From: RI-106 sp964496875
Lineage (GTDB): Bacteria; Cyanobacteriota; Vampirovibrionia; Obscuribacterales; Obscuribacteraceae
Direction: 5' to 3'
Length of the DNA: 64,000 nt
Assembly (NCBI GenBank): GCA_964496875.1
Contig: CAZCBH010000009.1
Span: 42,859-106,858, forward strand
Shown piece by piece: positions 24,096 to 33,069 of this stretch. Numbering within the stretch: position 1 is the first letter of the stretch; the number at the start of each line of letters is the position of its first letter. A model generated the notes under the pieces. That model saw nothing but the letters and a program-made list of their open reading frames with translations. It was not told where the DNA came from and made no database searches. The position numbers were made by a program, and so were the translations under genes.

Positions 24096-27000
24096 ATGAC
24101 CATCATGAACGATACCGAGTGTAGATACCTGATCCAGAGAAGATTCGACGGTGATCTCGATCCCCATGAAGAACAGTCCCTGGACGATTTCATCGATCAA
24201 TCAGAGTCCTGTGCCAAGTTCGAGCACCAGCTCGACCAGATGATTCAGGGAGCAGAAGAGCTTTCTCTGCCGGAGGATTTCGCTCCGCCCAATCCGGAAG
24301 CTCTTGCAAAAGTTATTCAACAACAGCTACCGCAACAAAAAGCGGGCTTCTTCTCCGCCATCGCAGCTATGTTCGGAGGAGGCGGCGGTGGCAATGCCAC
24401 CAGATCGAAAGGCAAAGGCAAGAAAAACAAAAAATCCGATCCCGATATGGCCTTTCCCCATCGCTCCAAAAAACCCCGGGGGCAGAAGGTGGAGATGGAC
24501 CCGGATGACGCAGCCATTTCGCAACGGCTGAAGTCTCTTCATAAGTCAACTCAGCAAGAAGAATATATTGATTCCAGAGAAACTCAGTCGACCACCAGTT
24601 CGCTCGGTCAGAAGCTCGGCTTCGAAGCCGGTCCGCTTATGCAGGAAGAATCGAGCCAACTGACCCTGGCAGAGTCTATAAAACGCAAAATAGCCGAATC
24701 CCAGGGATTATCGACCGACGAAGATCACGGACATGATCCTTACGCACAGGATCCCTACGCCCAGCCTCTCAATCATGAGCCGGAAGGGCAAGAGCAGTGG
24801 AGCAGCCCGATGCCCCTCCCTGGTCAATCGCAACCGCCTCAGCCGAGTCAATCGGGTCAGATCGACTCACCGGCAGGGGTAATGCAGGCACCGGCTCAGC
24901 CCCAGAGACAGTCCGGTATATCCACTCCTCATCCAGGATCTTCCATTGGTCTGGCCCCTCCAGGTCAAGAAGGTGCTTCATCGGACTCCTGGGATACCAG
25001 ACCCCCCAAAGGCAGCAAACCTGGTTCCGAAGATCCTGATTGGGGTCCTCCCCCGGTTCACGGCACCTGGGACGAACCGCAATCCGCCGGAGCCGCTCAG
25101 GCTAGTGGCTCCTGGGGTCAGCAGTCTTCCACCGGTTCGGTACAGTCTCAGACTGGCTCCGGATGGGGAGCCGCGCCATCAGCAGCTCCTTCATCAAACC
25201 AGGGCAATGCATCCTGGGGCCAACCTGCTGCAAGTCAGGCAGAACAATCCACCAGCCAGGGTCTACCTCAATCGACCGGCTCCTGGGGACAGCCAGCCGC
25301 TCAATCGAGCGACTCCAACTGGTCTACTCCGCAGCAGCAGACAGCCAACGAGAGCGCCAGCCCCAACACCAGTGGGTCCTGGGCGACGCCGCCTTCGGGA
25401 AAGGCCGACGCCGGATGGGGAGCGAGTGCAGCCTCGAGCACAGCCAGCGGAGCCTGGTCCACGCCCACAAAATCGGGCGATTCCTGGGGCGCCGCCGCCC
25501 AGGCTACAAGCCCCGGAGCGGACCCCAGCGGCAGCTGGGCCAGTCAACAGACTCCATCGACCACCTCTTCGCCGACCGGCGATCAAGGCTGGTCCAGTGC
25601 ACCTTCAACATCCGACAGCGGTTGGGGAACTCCTCAGCAAACTCAAACACCCGCACCGGAAGCTCAACCAATAGCGAATCAGGCGGCAGGCGGCTGGGGC
25701 ACTACACAAAGCCAGGCTCAACCAGAGAGTTCTACCGATGCCTGGGGACAACCGGCCGGATCTTCTTCCGGAGGCGGAGGCTGGGGTGTACCCGGGTCTT
25801 CAGAGCCGCCCCAGGTCCAGCCTGCAACCGAGTTGAAACCAGAAGTTGGTTCCGGTGGCGGTTGGGGAACTCCTCAAACCCAGGCTCAGCCCGCTAGTTC
25901 CAGCTGGGGTGGTGCAGCGCCACAGACCACCGGCGAAACAGCCTGGGGAGCATCTCCTGGCGGTGGAGACCCGAAAGCGGCAGACACAGGTAGTCCCGCC
26001 GGCTTCGGCACAGGTCAGAACCAGGCCCAGAGCGGCTGGGGAACCGGTACCGGTACTGATAGCGGATCTGTCTGGGGTACTCCCGGTCAGACAGACTCCT
26101 CTGCATCGACACAGACCGCCACCGGTGGCGGTGGCTGGGGAGCAGCACCGACAGGAACTCCCGCCCCGAACCAGGGGGCCTGGGGCACCGCCGGAGATGC
26201 CCAGACGTTAGACCAGGGTGGAGCCGGTGGCTGGAGTATGCCGGCACCCGGTCAAGATGCAAACGCCCAAGACCTTTCCGGCAGAAAATCGAGCTGGTCG
26301 ATTCCGGCAGAACAACTCGAAACCGGGTCTTTCAAAGCCTGGGACGAAGGCGGCAATCCAGCGGAATCACTGGGCGCCGGCGCTCCAGCGACAGAAGCCG
26401 GACGATTCGACACACCCATTCAAGAGAGAGCCTCTTCACCAATGCAGGAAGATCCCCAGAGTCACTGGGATGTTCCTATTCAAGAAAAGATGAAACAACA
26501 GGCTGCGGTCGCTCCTGCACAGCCCGAAGCGCCCCCCGCCCAGGCAGCTTCCAACTGGGGCGCTGAGCCGGCCAAAGCATCTGGTCTGGGGGATGCGGCC
26601 CAGAGCCACTGGGATCTACCGATTCAAGAGAAAATCAAACAGACCGGTCAGCCCATGGAGGCAGCGCCCCAGGCACCGATCAGTCAACCACCGGCTCTCG
26701 GCCAGGCGCCGGTCCAGGTTCCTTCTCCAATCGCACCCGCCCTACCGGAACCTGTATCCAGTCCGGATGCAGCAGCGATTGGTGGTCAAAGCGGACTATT
26801 CGGACAACCGCTGGATGACCGGGCCATTGACCAGATTTTCAGCACCAACCTTGGCGTACCTGAGGACACCACCCCTGGTGCTACAGCGGCCCCTCCATCT
26901 CCTGTCGCCGCCGAGGCACCGATGCCTGCCATATCCACTCCGGACCAGGGTGCCTGGGGTGCCGCTCCATCAGCTCCTCCTGCCATGCCNNNNNNNNNNN

Positions 27001-28406
27001 NNNNNNNNNNNNNNNNNNNNNNNNNNNNNNNNNNNNNNNNNNNNNNNNNNNNNNNNNNNNNNNNNNNNNNNNNNNNNNNNNNNNNNNNNCCGGACCAGGG
27101 TGCCTGGGGTGCTGCTCCATCAGCTCCTCCTGCCGTGCCCACTCCGGACCAGGGTGCCTGGGGGACTCCTGCCGCTCCAGCGGCTCCAGCAGCCTGGGGA
27201 CAACCGGCATCGCAGGATTTTGCGCCGCCTGCCGGCATGATGCCACCGGAAGCTCCTGTTGAAGCCAGTGCGCCCAAGATAAGCTCCCTGCCTGCGAAAA
27301 ATGGATCAGAGCTGGGCAGTGATGCAGCCAATCAACGAACATCCGGAATATTCAATCTCGATGACAGGGCAGTCGACCAGATATTCGAAAAAATGGGAGT
27401 GCCCGAAAGTCCTCAATCGCAGCCTTCTGCCGAAGTTGAGGCAGTGCCGCCCCAGCCTCAAGCGCCGGCTCCTATACCGGTTCAGGCTCAGGCTCCGGCT
27501 CAGGCTCCGCCGGCCGCACCTGTACCTGGGCCTACACCGACAGCGGCAGCTGGCTTGTTCAATATAAACGATTCGGATATGGACAAAATGTTCGACAAAG
27601 TGCTCGCCACTCCGGGAGCCGCGTCGGACGCCATGTCGGCCCCAGTTCAACAGGCCGCTCCGGATCCGCAGATGAGCACCGGTGGATGGGGCGCCCCCTC
27701 TGGTATGGCGGCGATGGGAGCACCCACACCGCCTGCCCCACCTCCTGCTATCATGCCCCCGGAGATGCCCATGGCTCCTCCAGCTCCGCCGATGCCTATA
27801 GCACCTGCTATGCCGGCACCACCTGCGGGGTTACCTCCTGTACCGGCCCAGGCACCAGCAATGGCTCAGGCAATGCCCCAGACACCTCCTCCGAAAGTTG
27901 AAGGTATCGGCAAACTGGACGCCAGTGTCGACACCAATGATAGTGGCTCCGGTCGAATCGCCGCAATCGGTAAGTTCCTTCTGGACCAGAAGGATCTCGA
28001 GAAACTCGGCAAGATCACCGAAGCGGATCAAGGTGAGGTCAAAATGCGAATCCTCACCATGGAGGCTTCCGCAGACCTTCAATCTCTATTGAAAGAGATC
28101 GGAGCCCAGGAAAAAGTGATTGGTTCAGTAATTGTCGGTCATGACGGTTTACTTATCGCCAACACTATGCCGGAAGAAGTAGACGCTGAATCCATGGGGG
28201 TCTGGGCCCTCGGTGTCTATATGAACACTGAGCATGTCACCAAAAAGATGGGTCATGATCGAGTGCACCAGGTGGTATCACGAACACCGCGAGGCTATGT
28301 CGTTATCGCCGATTTCGGAGGAGGTCTACTAGTCACCATTACCGATGGCACCGAAACCACCACTCTGATTCCGCTGATGCGCAAAATCACCGACCTGGTA
28401 AGCTAA
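24096..28406 (+). CDS. Anti-sigma-like / giant Trp-Gly repeat / Roadblock-LC7 fusion protein
   Basis: The annotated 1436-residue frame spans a 100-N gap, so the true length is unknown. Residues 1-75 resemble a degenerate anti-sigma zinc finger (C9, H24, C39; the second Cys of the CxxC is absent). Residues about 75-200 are basic and polar. Residues about 225-830 are a low-complexity region with roughly three dozen Trp, nearly all in GSWG, GGWG or GAWG-type contexts, with Gln, Pro, Ser and Thr. Three short repeats of the type (D)DRAxDQIF occur at about 26811, 27355 and 27565. SHWDVPIQEK and SHWDLPIQEK repeats are also present. The last 115 residues are a Roadblock/LC7-like domain (IGSVIVGHDGLLIANTMPEE, YVVIADFGGGLLVTIT). 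No transmembrane helix is visible. Partner is most likely the upstream sigma factor. Confidence 0.7.
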   Translation: MTIMNDTECRYLIQRRFDGDLDPHEEQSLDDFIDQSESCAKFEHQLDQMIQGAEELSLPEDFAPPNPEALAKVIQQQLPQQKAGFFSAIAAMFGGGGGGNATRSKGKGKKNKKSDPDMAFPHRSKKPRGQKVEMDPDDAAISQRLKSLHKSTQQEEYIDSRETQSTTSSLGQKLGFEAGPLMQEESSQLTLAESIKRKIAESQGLSTDEDHGHDPYAQDPYAQPLNHEPEGQEQWSSPMPLPGQSQPPQPSQSGQIDSPAGVMQAPAQPQRQSGISTPHPGSSIGLAPPGQEGASSDSWDTRPPKGSKPGSEDPDWGPPPVHGTWDEPQSAGAAQASGSWGQQSSTGSVQSQTGSGWGAAPSAAPSSNQGNASWGQPAASQAEQSTSQGLPQSTGSWGQPAAQSSDSNWSTPQQQTANESASPNTSGSWATPPSGKADAGWGASAASSTASGAWSTPTKSGDSWGAAAQATSPGADPSGSWASQQTPSTTSSPTGDQGWSSAPSTSDSGWGTPQQTQTPAPEAQPIANQAAGGWGTTQSQAQPESSTDAWGQPAGSSSGGGGWGVPGSSEPPQVQPATELKPEVGSGGGWGTPQTQAQPASSSWGGAAPQTTGETAWGASPGGGDPKAADTGSPAGFGTGQNQAQSGWGTGTGTDSGSVWGTPGQTDSSASTQTATGGGGWGAAPTGTPAPNQGAWGTAGDAQTLDQGGAGGWSMPAPGQDANAQDLSGRKSSWSIPAEQLETGSFKAWDEGGNPAESLGAGAPATEAGRFDTPIQERASSPMQEDPQSHWDVPIQEKMKQQAAVAPAQPEAPPAQAASNWGAEPAKASGLGDAAQSHWDLPIQEKIKQTGQPMEAAPQAPISQPPALGQAPVQVPSPIAPALPEPVSSPDAAAIGGQSGLFGQPLDDRAIDQIFSTNLGVPEDTTPGATAAPPSPVAAEAPMPAISTPDQGAWGAAPSAPPAMXXXXXXXXXXXXXXXXXXXXXXXXXXXXXXXXXXPDQGAWGAAPSAPPAVPTPDQGAWGTPAAPAAPAAWGQPASQDFAPPAGMMPPEAPVEASAPKISSLPAKNGSELGSDAANQRTSGIFNLDDRAVDQIFEKMGVPESPQSQPSAEVEAVPPQPQAPAPIPVQAQAPAQAPPAAPVPGPTPTAAAGLFNINDSDMDKMFDKVLATPGAASDAMSAPVQQAAPDPQMSTGGWGAPSGMAAMGAPTPPAPPPAIMPPEMPMAPPAPPMPIAPAMPAPPAGLPPVPAQAPAMAQAMPQTPPPKVEGIGKLDASVDTNDSGSGRIAAIGKFLLDQKDLEKLGKITEADQGEVKMRILTMEASADLQSLLKEIGAQEKVIGSVIVGHDGLLIANTMPEEVDAESMGVWALGVYMNTEHVTKKMGHDRVHQVVSRTPRGYVVIADFGGGLLVTITDGTETTTLIPLMRKITDLVS
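26940..27170 (+). repeat. 54-base tandem repeat flanking the assembly gap
   Basis: The unit starting CCGGACCAGGGTGCCTGGGG occurs at 26940, 27090 and 27144. The spacing of 54 bases between the last two gives an 18-residue unit PDQGAWGAAPSAPPAVPT. The copy on the left is interrupted by the gap, and the third copy diverges after GAWG. The short period and near identity explain why the assembly broke here. Confidence 0.85.
26990..27089. other. Assembly gap of 100 N
   Basis: Exactly 100 N lie inside the tandem repeat. The round number is a scaffold placeholder, so the true distance and copy number are unknown. The flanking frame is kept only because 150 bases separate the flanking units, a multiple of three but not of the 54-base period. 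Confidence 0.97.
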
Positions 28407-28429
28407 CCATCTGAAAAACAACGCTGATA

Positions 28430-28456
28430 GAGGACCTCGATAAAATCGAGGTCCTC
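28430..28456. terminator. Bidirectional intrinsic terminator
   Basis: GAGGACCTCGAT (28430-28441) and ATCGAGGTCCTC (28445-28456) form a perfect 12-bp stem with a three-base loop. TTATTTGTT follows on the plus strand. It lies between the stop of the Roadblock fusion gene at 28406 and the stop of the minus-strand receiver gene at 28457-28459, so it may serve both. The tail on the minus-strand side is weaker. Confidence 0.85.
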
Positions 28457-28834
28457 TTATTTGTTCTGTTTGAACGGTCTTCTCAAAAGCGCCTTTATTC
28501 TAGCGCTCAGCTCCCGCAGATCACAGGGCTTGGTTACATAGTCGTCAGCACCGGCATCAAGACCGGCTTCTTTCTCCTGAACCGTATCCTTACCTGTCAG
28601 AATCAAGACAGGTGTCTTCGAACCCCGGCTGCGCAAATCCTTCAACACTTCAAGACCGCCTATCTTCGGCAAACCCAGATCAAGAATAACCGCATCGAAG
28701 TCATCTTTGCGTAATATATCAATGGCGGTCTGACCGTCATGAGCCTCCGCCAGAGAATAATCGAGAGAACCAAGATAGGCAGCGAGCATTTCTGCCACAT
28801 CCAGGTCATCTTCTACTATGAGCAGCTTGGCCAT
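28457..28834 (-). CDS. Single-domain response regulator (receiver)
   Basis: This 125-aa protein is a receiver domain only. It has the acidic pair E8/D9/D10, phospho-acceptor D52 (FDAVILDLGLPK), T80 (LILTGK) and K102 (YVTKP), so it should be phosphorylatable. The C-terminal segment LRELSARIKALLRR is what remains of the linker in OmpR-type regulators, but no DNA-binding domain follows. No histidine kinase gene is adjacent. Such proteins often act as phosphate shuttles or as partners of other signalling proteins. It converges on the Roadblock fusion gene. Confidence 0.9.
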   Translation of the reverse strand: MAKLLIVEDDLDVAEMLAAYLGSLDYSLAEAHDGQTAIDILRKDDFDAVILDLGLPKIGGLEVLKDLRSRGSKTPVLILTGKDTVQEKEAGLDAGADDYVTKPCDLRELSARIKALLRRPFKQNK

Positions 28835-28860
28835 TCTATGGAATCAATCCGCCTTCAACT

Positions 28861-29331
28861 TCAGTTATGACACATATCCACGCCCTTCTTCTCGAAGTAG
28901 CGCTGATGATACTCTTCCGCCATCCAGAAGGTCGAAGCGGGTAGCACCTCTGTGACCACGGGGTCCTTGAATTCGCCGGATTTATTCATCTCTTCTATTA
29001 GTTCTTTTGCCAGGCTCTCCTGCTCTGTACTATGAAAAAATATAGCGGAGCGATACTGCCGACCCACATCGGGACCCTGACGATTGAGCTGGGTCGGATC
29101 ATGACACCAGAAAAAGATATTGAGCAGCTCTTGAAATGAGAGTTTGGTCTCATCATATTCGACTTTTACCACTTCGGCGTGACCGGTCTGATCCGAACAA
29201 ACCTGCTCGTAAGTTGGGTTATCGGTGGAGCCGCCGGCATAACCGACTTTCGTATCGATTACACCATCCACTTTGGAAAACGCCGCTTCCACACCCCAGA
29301 AGCAGCCGGCAGCAAAGGTCGCAGTTTGCAT
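28861..29331 (-). CDS. msrA: Peptide methionine sulfoxide reductase A
   Basis: This 156-aa MsrA reduces (S)-methionine sulfoxide in proteins. The start at ATG 29331 follows a GGTGAT ribosome site and puts the catalytic motif AAGCFWGVEAAF near residue 8-18. The longer frame to 29439 runs through the dnaK terminator and is rejected. Other motifs: VGYAGGSTDNPTYEQVCSDQTGHAEVVKVEYD and WMAEEYHQRYFEKKG (pieces). A C-terminal Cys (DMCHN) probably serves as resolving cysteine. No msrB neighbour is present. Confidence 0.93.
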   Translation of the reverse strand: MQTATFAAGCFWGVEAAFSKVDGVIDTKVGYAGGSTDNPTYEQVCSDQTGHAEVVKVEYDETKLSFQELLNIFFWCHDPTQLNRQGPDVGRQYRSAIFFHSTEQESLAKELIEEMNKSGEFKDPVVTEVLPASTFWMAEEYHQRYFEKKGVDMCHN

Positions 29332-29416
29332 TGAATCACCTTGGGTCCTGACACAGACAGAGAATTTAGCAGATTTTCGCTTGCAAAGAAACTGTTCAGG
29401 CACGGAATTAAAGAAG

Positions 29417-29448
29417 AAGGTCGAAGCACTTTTCAGCACTTCGACCTT
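29417..29448 (-). terminator. Intrinsic terminator downstream of dnaK
   Basis: AAGGTCGAAG (29417-29426) and CTTCGACCTT (29439-29448) form a perfect 10-bp stem with a 12-base loop. Read on the minus strand it is followed by CTTCTTTAATT, a T-rich tail. It lies 38 bases after the dnaK stop and within the rejected 5' extension of msrA. Confidence 0.75.
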
Positions 29449-29485
29449 ATATTCATCGATTCAATTCAGGAATCTGAGAATTCGA

Positions 29486-31381
29486 TCAGGACTCTACTTC
29501 GGCATCGATTATGTCATCGTCGGAAGGAGAAGATGAGCCGTTGGCGGCGGATGCTCCGCCGGCTGCAGCCCCTACCGGCTGCTTGTTCTGGATATCCTGC
29601 TGGATCTCCACAGCCAAGCCCCGAAGGTCATTCATCAGGTTCTTGATTTCTTCTGCCGGCGCACCGGATTCCAACTTGCTGCGGATGTCCTTGATGATAC
29701 CCTCGGCTTTTTCTTTGTGACCAGAGGATACGGCATCACCTGCATCCTGGAGCTGACGCTCGAGCTGATAGCACATGGAATCGGCTTCGTTCTTGAGATC
29801 AGCTCTCTCTTTGCGCTCTTTGTCCTCGGAGGCATGAGATTGAGCCTCTTTGACCATGCGCTCGATGTCGGTGTCAGAAAGATTGGTCGAAGCAGTAATT
29901 GTGATTTTCTGCTCTTTACCAGTGTTCTGATCTTTGGCGCTTACCGAGAGAATTCCGTTGGCGTCGATATCGAAAGAGACTTCGATTCTCGGCATTCCCC
30001 GCGGTGCTGCCGCGATTCCATCGAGACGGAAGTTGCCGAGCAACTTATTGTCTCTTGCCATCGGTCTTTCACCCTGGAAGACGTATACATCTACTCCGGG
30101 TTGGTTGTCCTCGGCGGTGGAAAAGGTCTCCGACTTGTGACAGGGAATGGTTGTGTTTTTCTCCACCAGCTTGGTGAAGACACCACCCATGGTCTCAATA
30201 CCGAGAGAAAGCGGGGTAACATCTAGAAGCACCACTTCTTTGACTTCACCGGCAAGAACACCGGCTTGTACAGCGGCGCCGACGGCGACCACTTCGTCAG
30301 GGTTGACGCTCTGATTGGGCTCTTTCCCACCGGTAAGCTTCTTGACCAGCTCTTTGACCGCAGGAATTCTGGTGGAGCCGCCGACAAGAACAACATCTTT
30401 TATCTCATTCAAGCTGAGACCGGAATCCTTGATGGCCTGCTCGACCGGACCACGACAACGCTCGACCAGATCTCTGGTCAGATCGTCGAACTTGGCTCTC
30501 GAAAGTTTCATATCGAGGTGCTTCGGTCCAGTCTCATTGGCGGTGACAAAGGGCAGCGAGATGGTGGTTTCGGTTACGGATGAGAGCTCGATCTTGGCTT
30601 TCTCGGCGGCTTCAGTCAAACGCTGTAGCGCCTGAGGGTCTTTGCGGAGGTCGATACCCTCGGCATTCTTGAACTCTTCAGCAAGCCAGTGCACCACTTT
30701 CTGATCAAAATCATCACCACCGAGGTGAGTATCACCGGAGGTCGACTTCACTTCGAAGACACCGTCGCCTACTTCTAGAATGGAGACATCAAAGGTACCT
30801 CCACCAAGGTCGAAGACAAGAATGGTTTCGTCGGTTTTCTTGTCGAGTCCATAGGCGAGCGCAGCAGCTGTTGGCTCGTTTATGATGCGAAGCACTTCGA
30901 GTCCGGCAATGGTGCCGGCATTCTTGGTGGCTTGCCTCTGGGAGTCATTGAAGTAAGCAGGCACTGTTATAACAGCGCTGGTCACAGGTTCACCGAGATA
31001 GGTCTCGGCGTCTTCCTTGAGCTTGCGCAGCACCATGGCGGAGATCTCTTCCGGGGCGTAATCTTTGCCGCCGGCAGCAACTTTGCAGCCGCCGTCCGGT
31101 CCTTTAGATACGCGGTAAGAGACGGCTTCCCGCTCGGAGTCTACTTCCTCATGTCTTCTTCCTATAAAACGCTTTATCGAATATACGGTGTTCTGGGGGT
31201 TGACCACGGCCTGACGGCGGGCCAACTGACCGACAAGGCGCTCACCATTCTTGGCGAATGCAACCACTGATGGGGTAGTACGAGCGCCTTCCGCGTTGGC
31301 GATAACCGTCGGCTGTCCACCTTCCATAACGGCTACTACGGAGTTTGTAGTGCCAAGGTCAATTCCAACAGATTTTCCCAT
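29486..31381 (-). CDS. dnaK: Molecular chaperone DnaK
   Basis: This 631-aa Hsp70 has the ATPase motifs VGIDLGTTNSVVAVMEGG at the N-terminus, VPAYFNDSQRQATKNAG, LVFDLGGGTFDVSI and VLVGGSTRIPAV, then the substrate-binding domain with LLDVTPLSLGIETMGG, and an acidic C-terminal DDDIIDAEVE tail. The ATG at 31381 is chosen over a longer frame to 31429 because MGKSVGIDLG is the family start; an AGGA site lies upstream. No grpE or dnaJ is adjacent in this window. The region between dnaK and the next gene (31382-31673) has no ORF and no CIRCE or other heat-shock operator that I can recognise. Confidence 0.98.
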   Translation of the reverse strand: MGKSVGIDLGTTNSVVAVMEGGQPTVIANAEGARTTPSVVAFAKNGERLVGQLARRQAVVNPQNTVYSIKRFIGRRHEEVDSEREAVSYRVSKGPDGGCKVAAGGKDYAPEEISAMVLRKLKEDAETYLGEPVTSAVITVPAYFNDSQRQATKNAGTIAGLEVLRIINEPTAAALAYGLDKKTDETILVFDLGGGTFDVSILEVGDGVFEVKSTSGDTHLGGDDFDQKVVHWLAEEFKNAEGIDLRKDPQALQRLTEAAEKAKIELSSVTETTISLPFVTANETGPKHLDMKLSRAKFDDLTRDLVERCRGPVEQAIKDSGLSLNEIKDVVLVGGSTRIPAVKELVKKLTGGKEPNQSVNPDEVVAVGAAVQAGVLAGEVKEVVLLDVTPLSLGIETMGGVFTKLVEKNTTIPCHKSETFSTAEDNQPGVDVYVFQGERPMARDNKLLGNFRLDGIAAAPRGMPRIEVSFDIDANGILSVSAKDQNTGKEQKITITASTNLSDTDIERMVKEAQSHASEDKERKERADLKNEADSMCYQLERQLQDAGDAVSSGHKEKAEGIIKDIRSKLESGAPAEEIKNLMNDLRGLAVEIQQDIQNKQPVGAAAGGASAANGSSSPSDDDIIDAEVES

Positions 31382-31673
31382 TATCTCTGGTCCTCGTGAA
31401 ACGGTACTAAGTAAGAAGGCCTCTTCCAAAAGAGGGTTTGAAAGCTGATCTCTCGGGGCGGAGCTGCAAACGGCTGTTTCAAACCGTTATCTCCCTAAAT
31501 CAGACTCTAATTCCGAGAATCTAGCCCTGTTACTTCTCACTTTATTGAAAACAAGAGCATTATCCGAAAAACGACATTTTTCCTTAATCATCTCTTGCCG
31601 GAATCCCTTAATCCTTGTCATACTTCCTGGTCATACTTCCTGCAAAATAGAAGGATCGATACAAAGATAGACG

Positions 31674-32903
31674 ATGAGCCCCCGGACAGATATACGAGCA
31701 AGAAAAGCACCACCTCTTCAGCGAATTGCGGCGCTTGTCATGCTTCTTCTCATCCTTTCACTCGGGAAGATCTCGCCCTCGGCAGCGCAGAACTCTCCTC
31801 CACCGCCTCCGCCTGGAGCCACCGGTATGGGAGGAGTTGGACAGAGTTCAGCGCCAGGCGGCTATATCCCTCCTGTAACCGGGGATGATATAACCGATTC
31901 GCTTGCCTTGAAGAGCGGCATGAAAATATATTTCGATATCAAATCGGGTCTGGACACCCGCTGGAAGCCAGTCGGAGACTATATATTCGAAGCGACCATA
32001 GATTACAATGATCGTCGCGGCTATGCCTTCGACTGGCATATGTCACCACCGGCCAACGCCTCCGGTTCCCGAGCCGTGGATGCCGAGGACATGCGGGAAG
32101 CGCATAAAGTCAGCCTTTTCTACCCGGATAACGAATCAGCTACTCTAATCGGCTACACCAGCATAGTCAGGGTCTCGGATTATCATTACAAGCGACTGAA
32201 GGCCGGACAGGGAGCGGATTTTCATTTAGATGGACCGGACTCGCTCCAGGTCCTGAAAAAACCGGTTCGCCCCACTCCGGAAACCATTCATCTCGACGGA
32301 GTCGAATCGCTGACCATAAATATAGACCACGCCCCGGTTCAAGTAAGAACGCTGCGATGCAAGACCGATGTAGGCTGGTCTTATTGGATTCTCGACAACG
32401 CCAGGTTTCCGATCCTAATCCAGGGAGATGGCCCGTTTCAGTGGAAAGCCTCGATGCTGTCCTATACAGGCATCAAGAAAGGCAGTGGCACTTCCGGCAG
32501 TGGCAACAAAAAAGCTCGCGATGAAGCTAACAAAGTAATCGATCAACTAAACAAGTCGGGTAAGGCGATATCACATTTGATACTATTCGATTTCGACTCG
32601 GATAGGTTGCGACCACTGTCCAAAGAGATTCTCGTCGAGATCTCCAAGTATCTCCGCCAGAAACCGAATTTGCATTTGAGAGTTGAAGGGCACACCTGTA
32701 ACATCGGCAGCAAGCACTATAATCTCGACCTATCCCAAAGAAGAGCCGAAAGCGTCAAGGGCTTCCTGGTAGAGCATTGCGGCATAGACACAGGTAGACT
32801 GGTTCCGATAGGCTATGGATTCTCCAGACCGATGGCATCGAACGGCACCGAAGCAGGCAGACGCAAGAACAGACGTGTGGTCTTCAGCACAATCAGTCAA
32901 TAA
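31674..32903 (+). CDS. Exported protein with C-terminal OmpA-like domain
   Basis: This 409-aa protein has a basic N-terminus followed by a hydrophobic signal segment (IAALVMLLLILSLGK) and SAAQ. A Pro-rich linker precedes a domain of unknown type (about 55-270) rich in aromatic residues. The C-terminal part (about 295-405) is an OmpA/MotB-like peptidoglycan-binding domain: LILFDFDSDRLRPLSKEIL, LHLRVEGHTCNIGSKHYNLDLSQRRAESVKGFLV and RLVPIGYGFSRPMASN (shown in parts). In this family the Asp and Arg in such positions bind peptidoglycan. It is probably anchored in the envelope. It is divergent to dnaK. Confidence 0.82.
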   Translation: MSPRTDIRARKAPPLQRIAALVMLLLILSLGKISPSAAQNSPPPPPPGATGMGGVGQSSAPGGYIPPVTGDDITDSLALKSGMKIYFDIKSGLDTRWKPVGDYIFEATIDYNDRRGYAFDWHMSPPANASGSRAVDAEDMREAHKVSLFYPDNESATLIGYTSIVRVSDYHYKRLKAGQGADFHLDGPDSLQVLKKPVRPTPETIHLDGVESLTINIDHAPVQVRTLRCKTDVGWSYWILDNARFPILIQGDGPFQWKASMLSYTGIKKGSGTSGSGNKKARDEANKVIDQLNKSGKAISHLILFDFDSDRLRPLSKEILVEISKYLRQKPNLHLRVEGHTCNIGSKHYNLDLSQRRAESVKGFLVEHCGIDTGRLVPIGYGFSRPMASNGTEAGRRKNRRVVFSTISQ

Positions 32904-33069
32904 ACCAGATAATTTATACCTTCCTCAATACGTAATATCCCCAGTTTCTTAGTGCCTTCAAGAAGCTATTCTCTTTAGACAGGTCGGTTGCAAGGTGAAA
33001 AGCAGGAAAGACACTACCAGTCATCAGTCGCTTTTTCTCCTTCAAGTTTATAGAAATCGCTCAGAATCA

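Noticed and set aside
25163..25897. Long alternate frames through the Trp-Gly repeat region
   Set aside because: High-GC repeats keep all frames open; only the frame joining the anti-sigma-like and Roadblock ends gives recognisable domains.
24096..28406. Idea that the giant protein is a cell-surface adhesin
   Set aside because: No signal peptide or membrane helix; both ends look cytoplasmic.
31382..31673. CIRCE or other heat-shock operator before dnaK
   Set aside because: No TTAGCACTC-N9-GAGTGCTAA-type repeat; only a short imperfect repeat near 31470 was seen.
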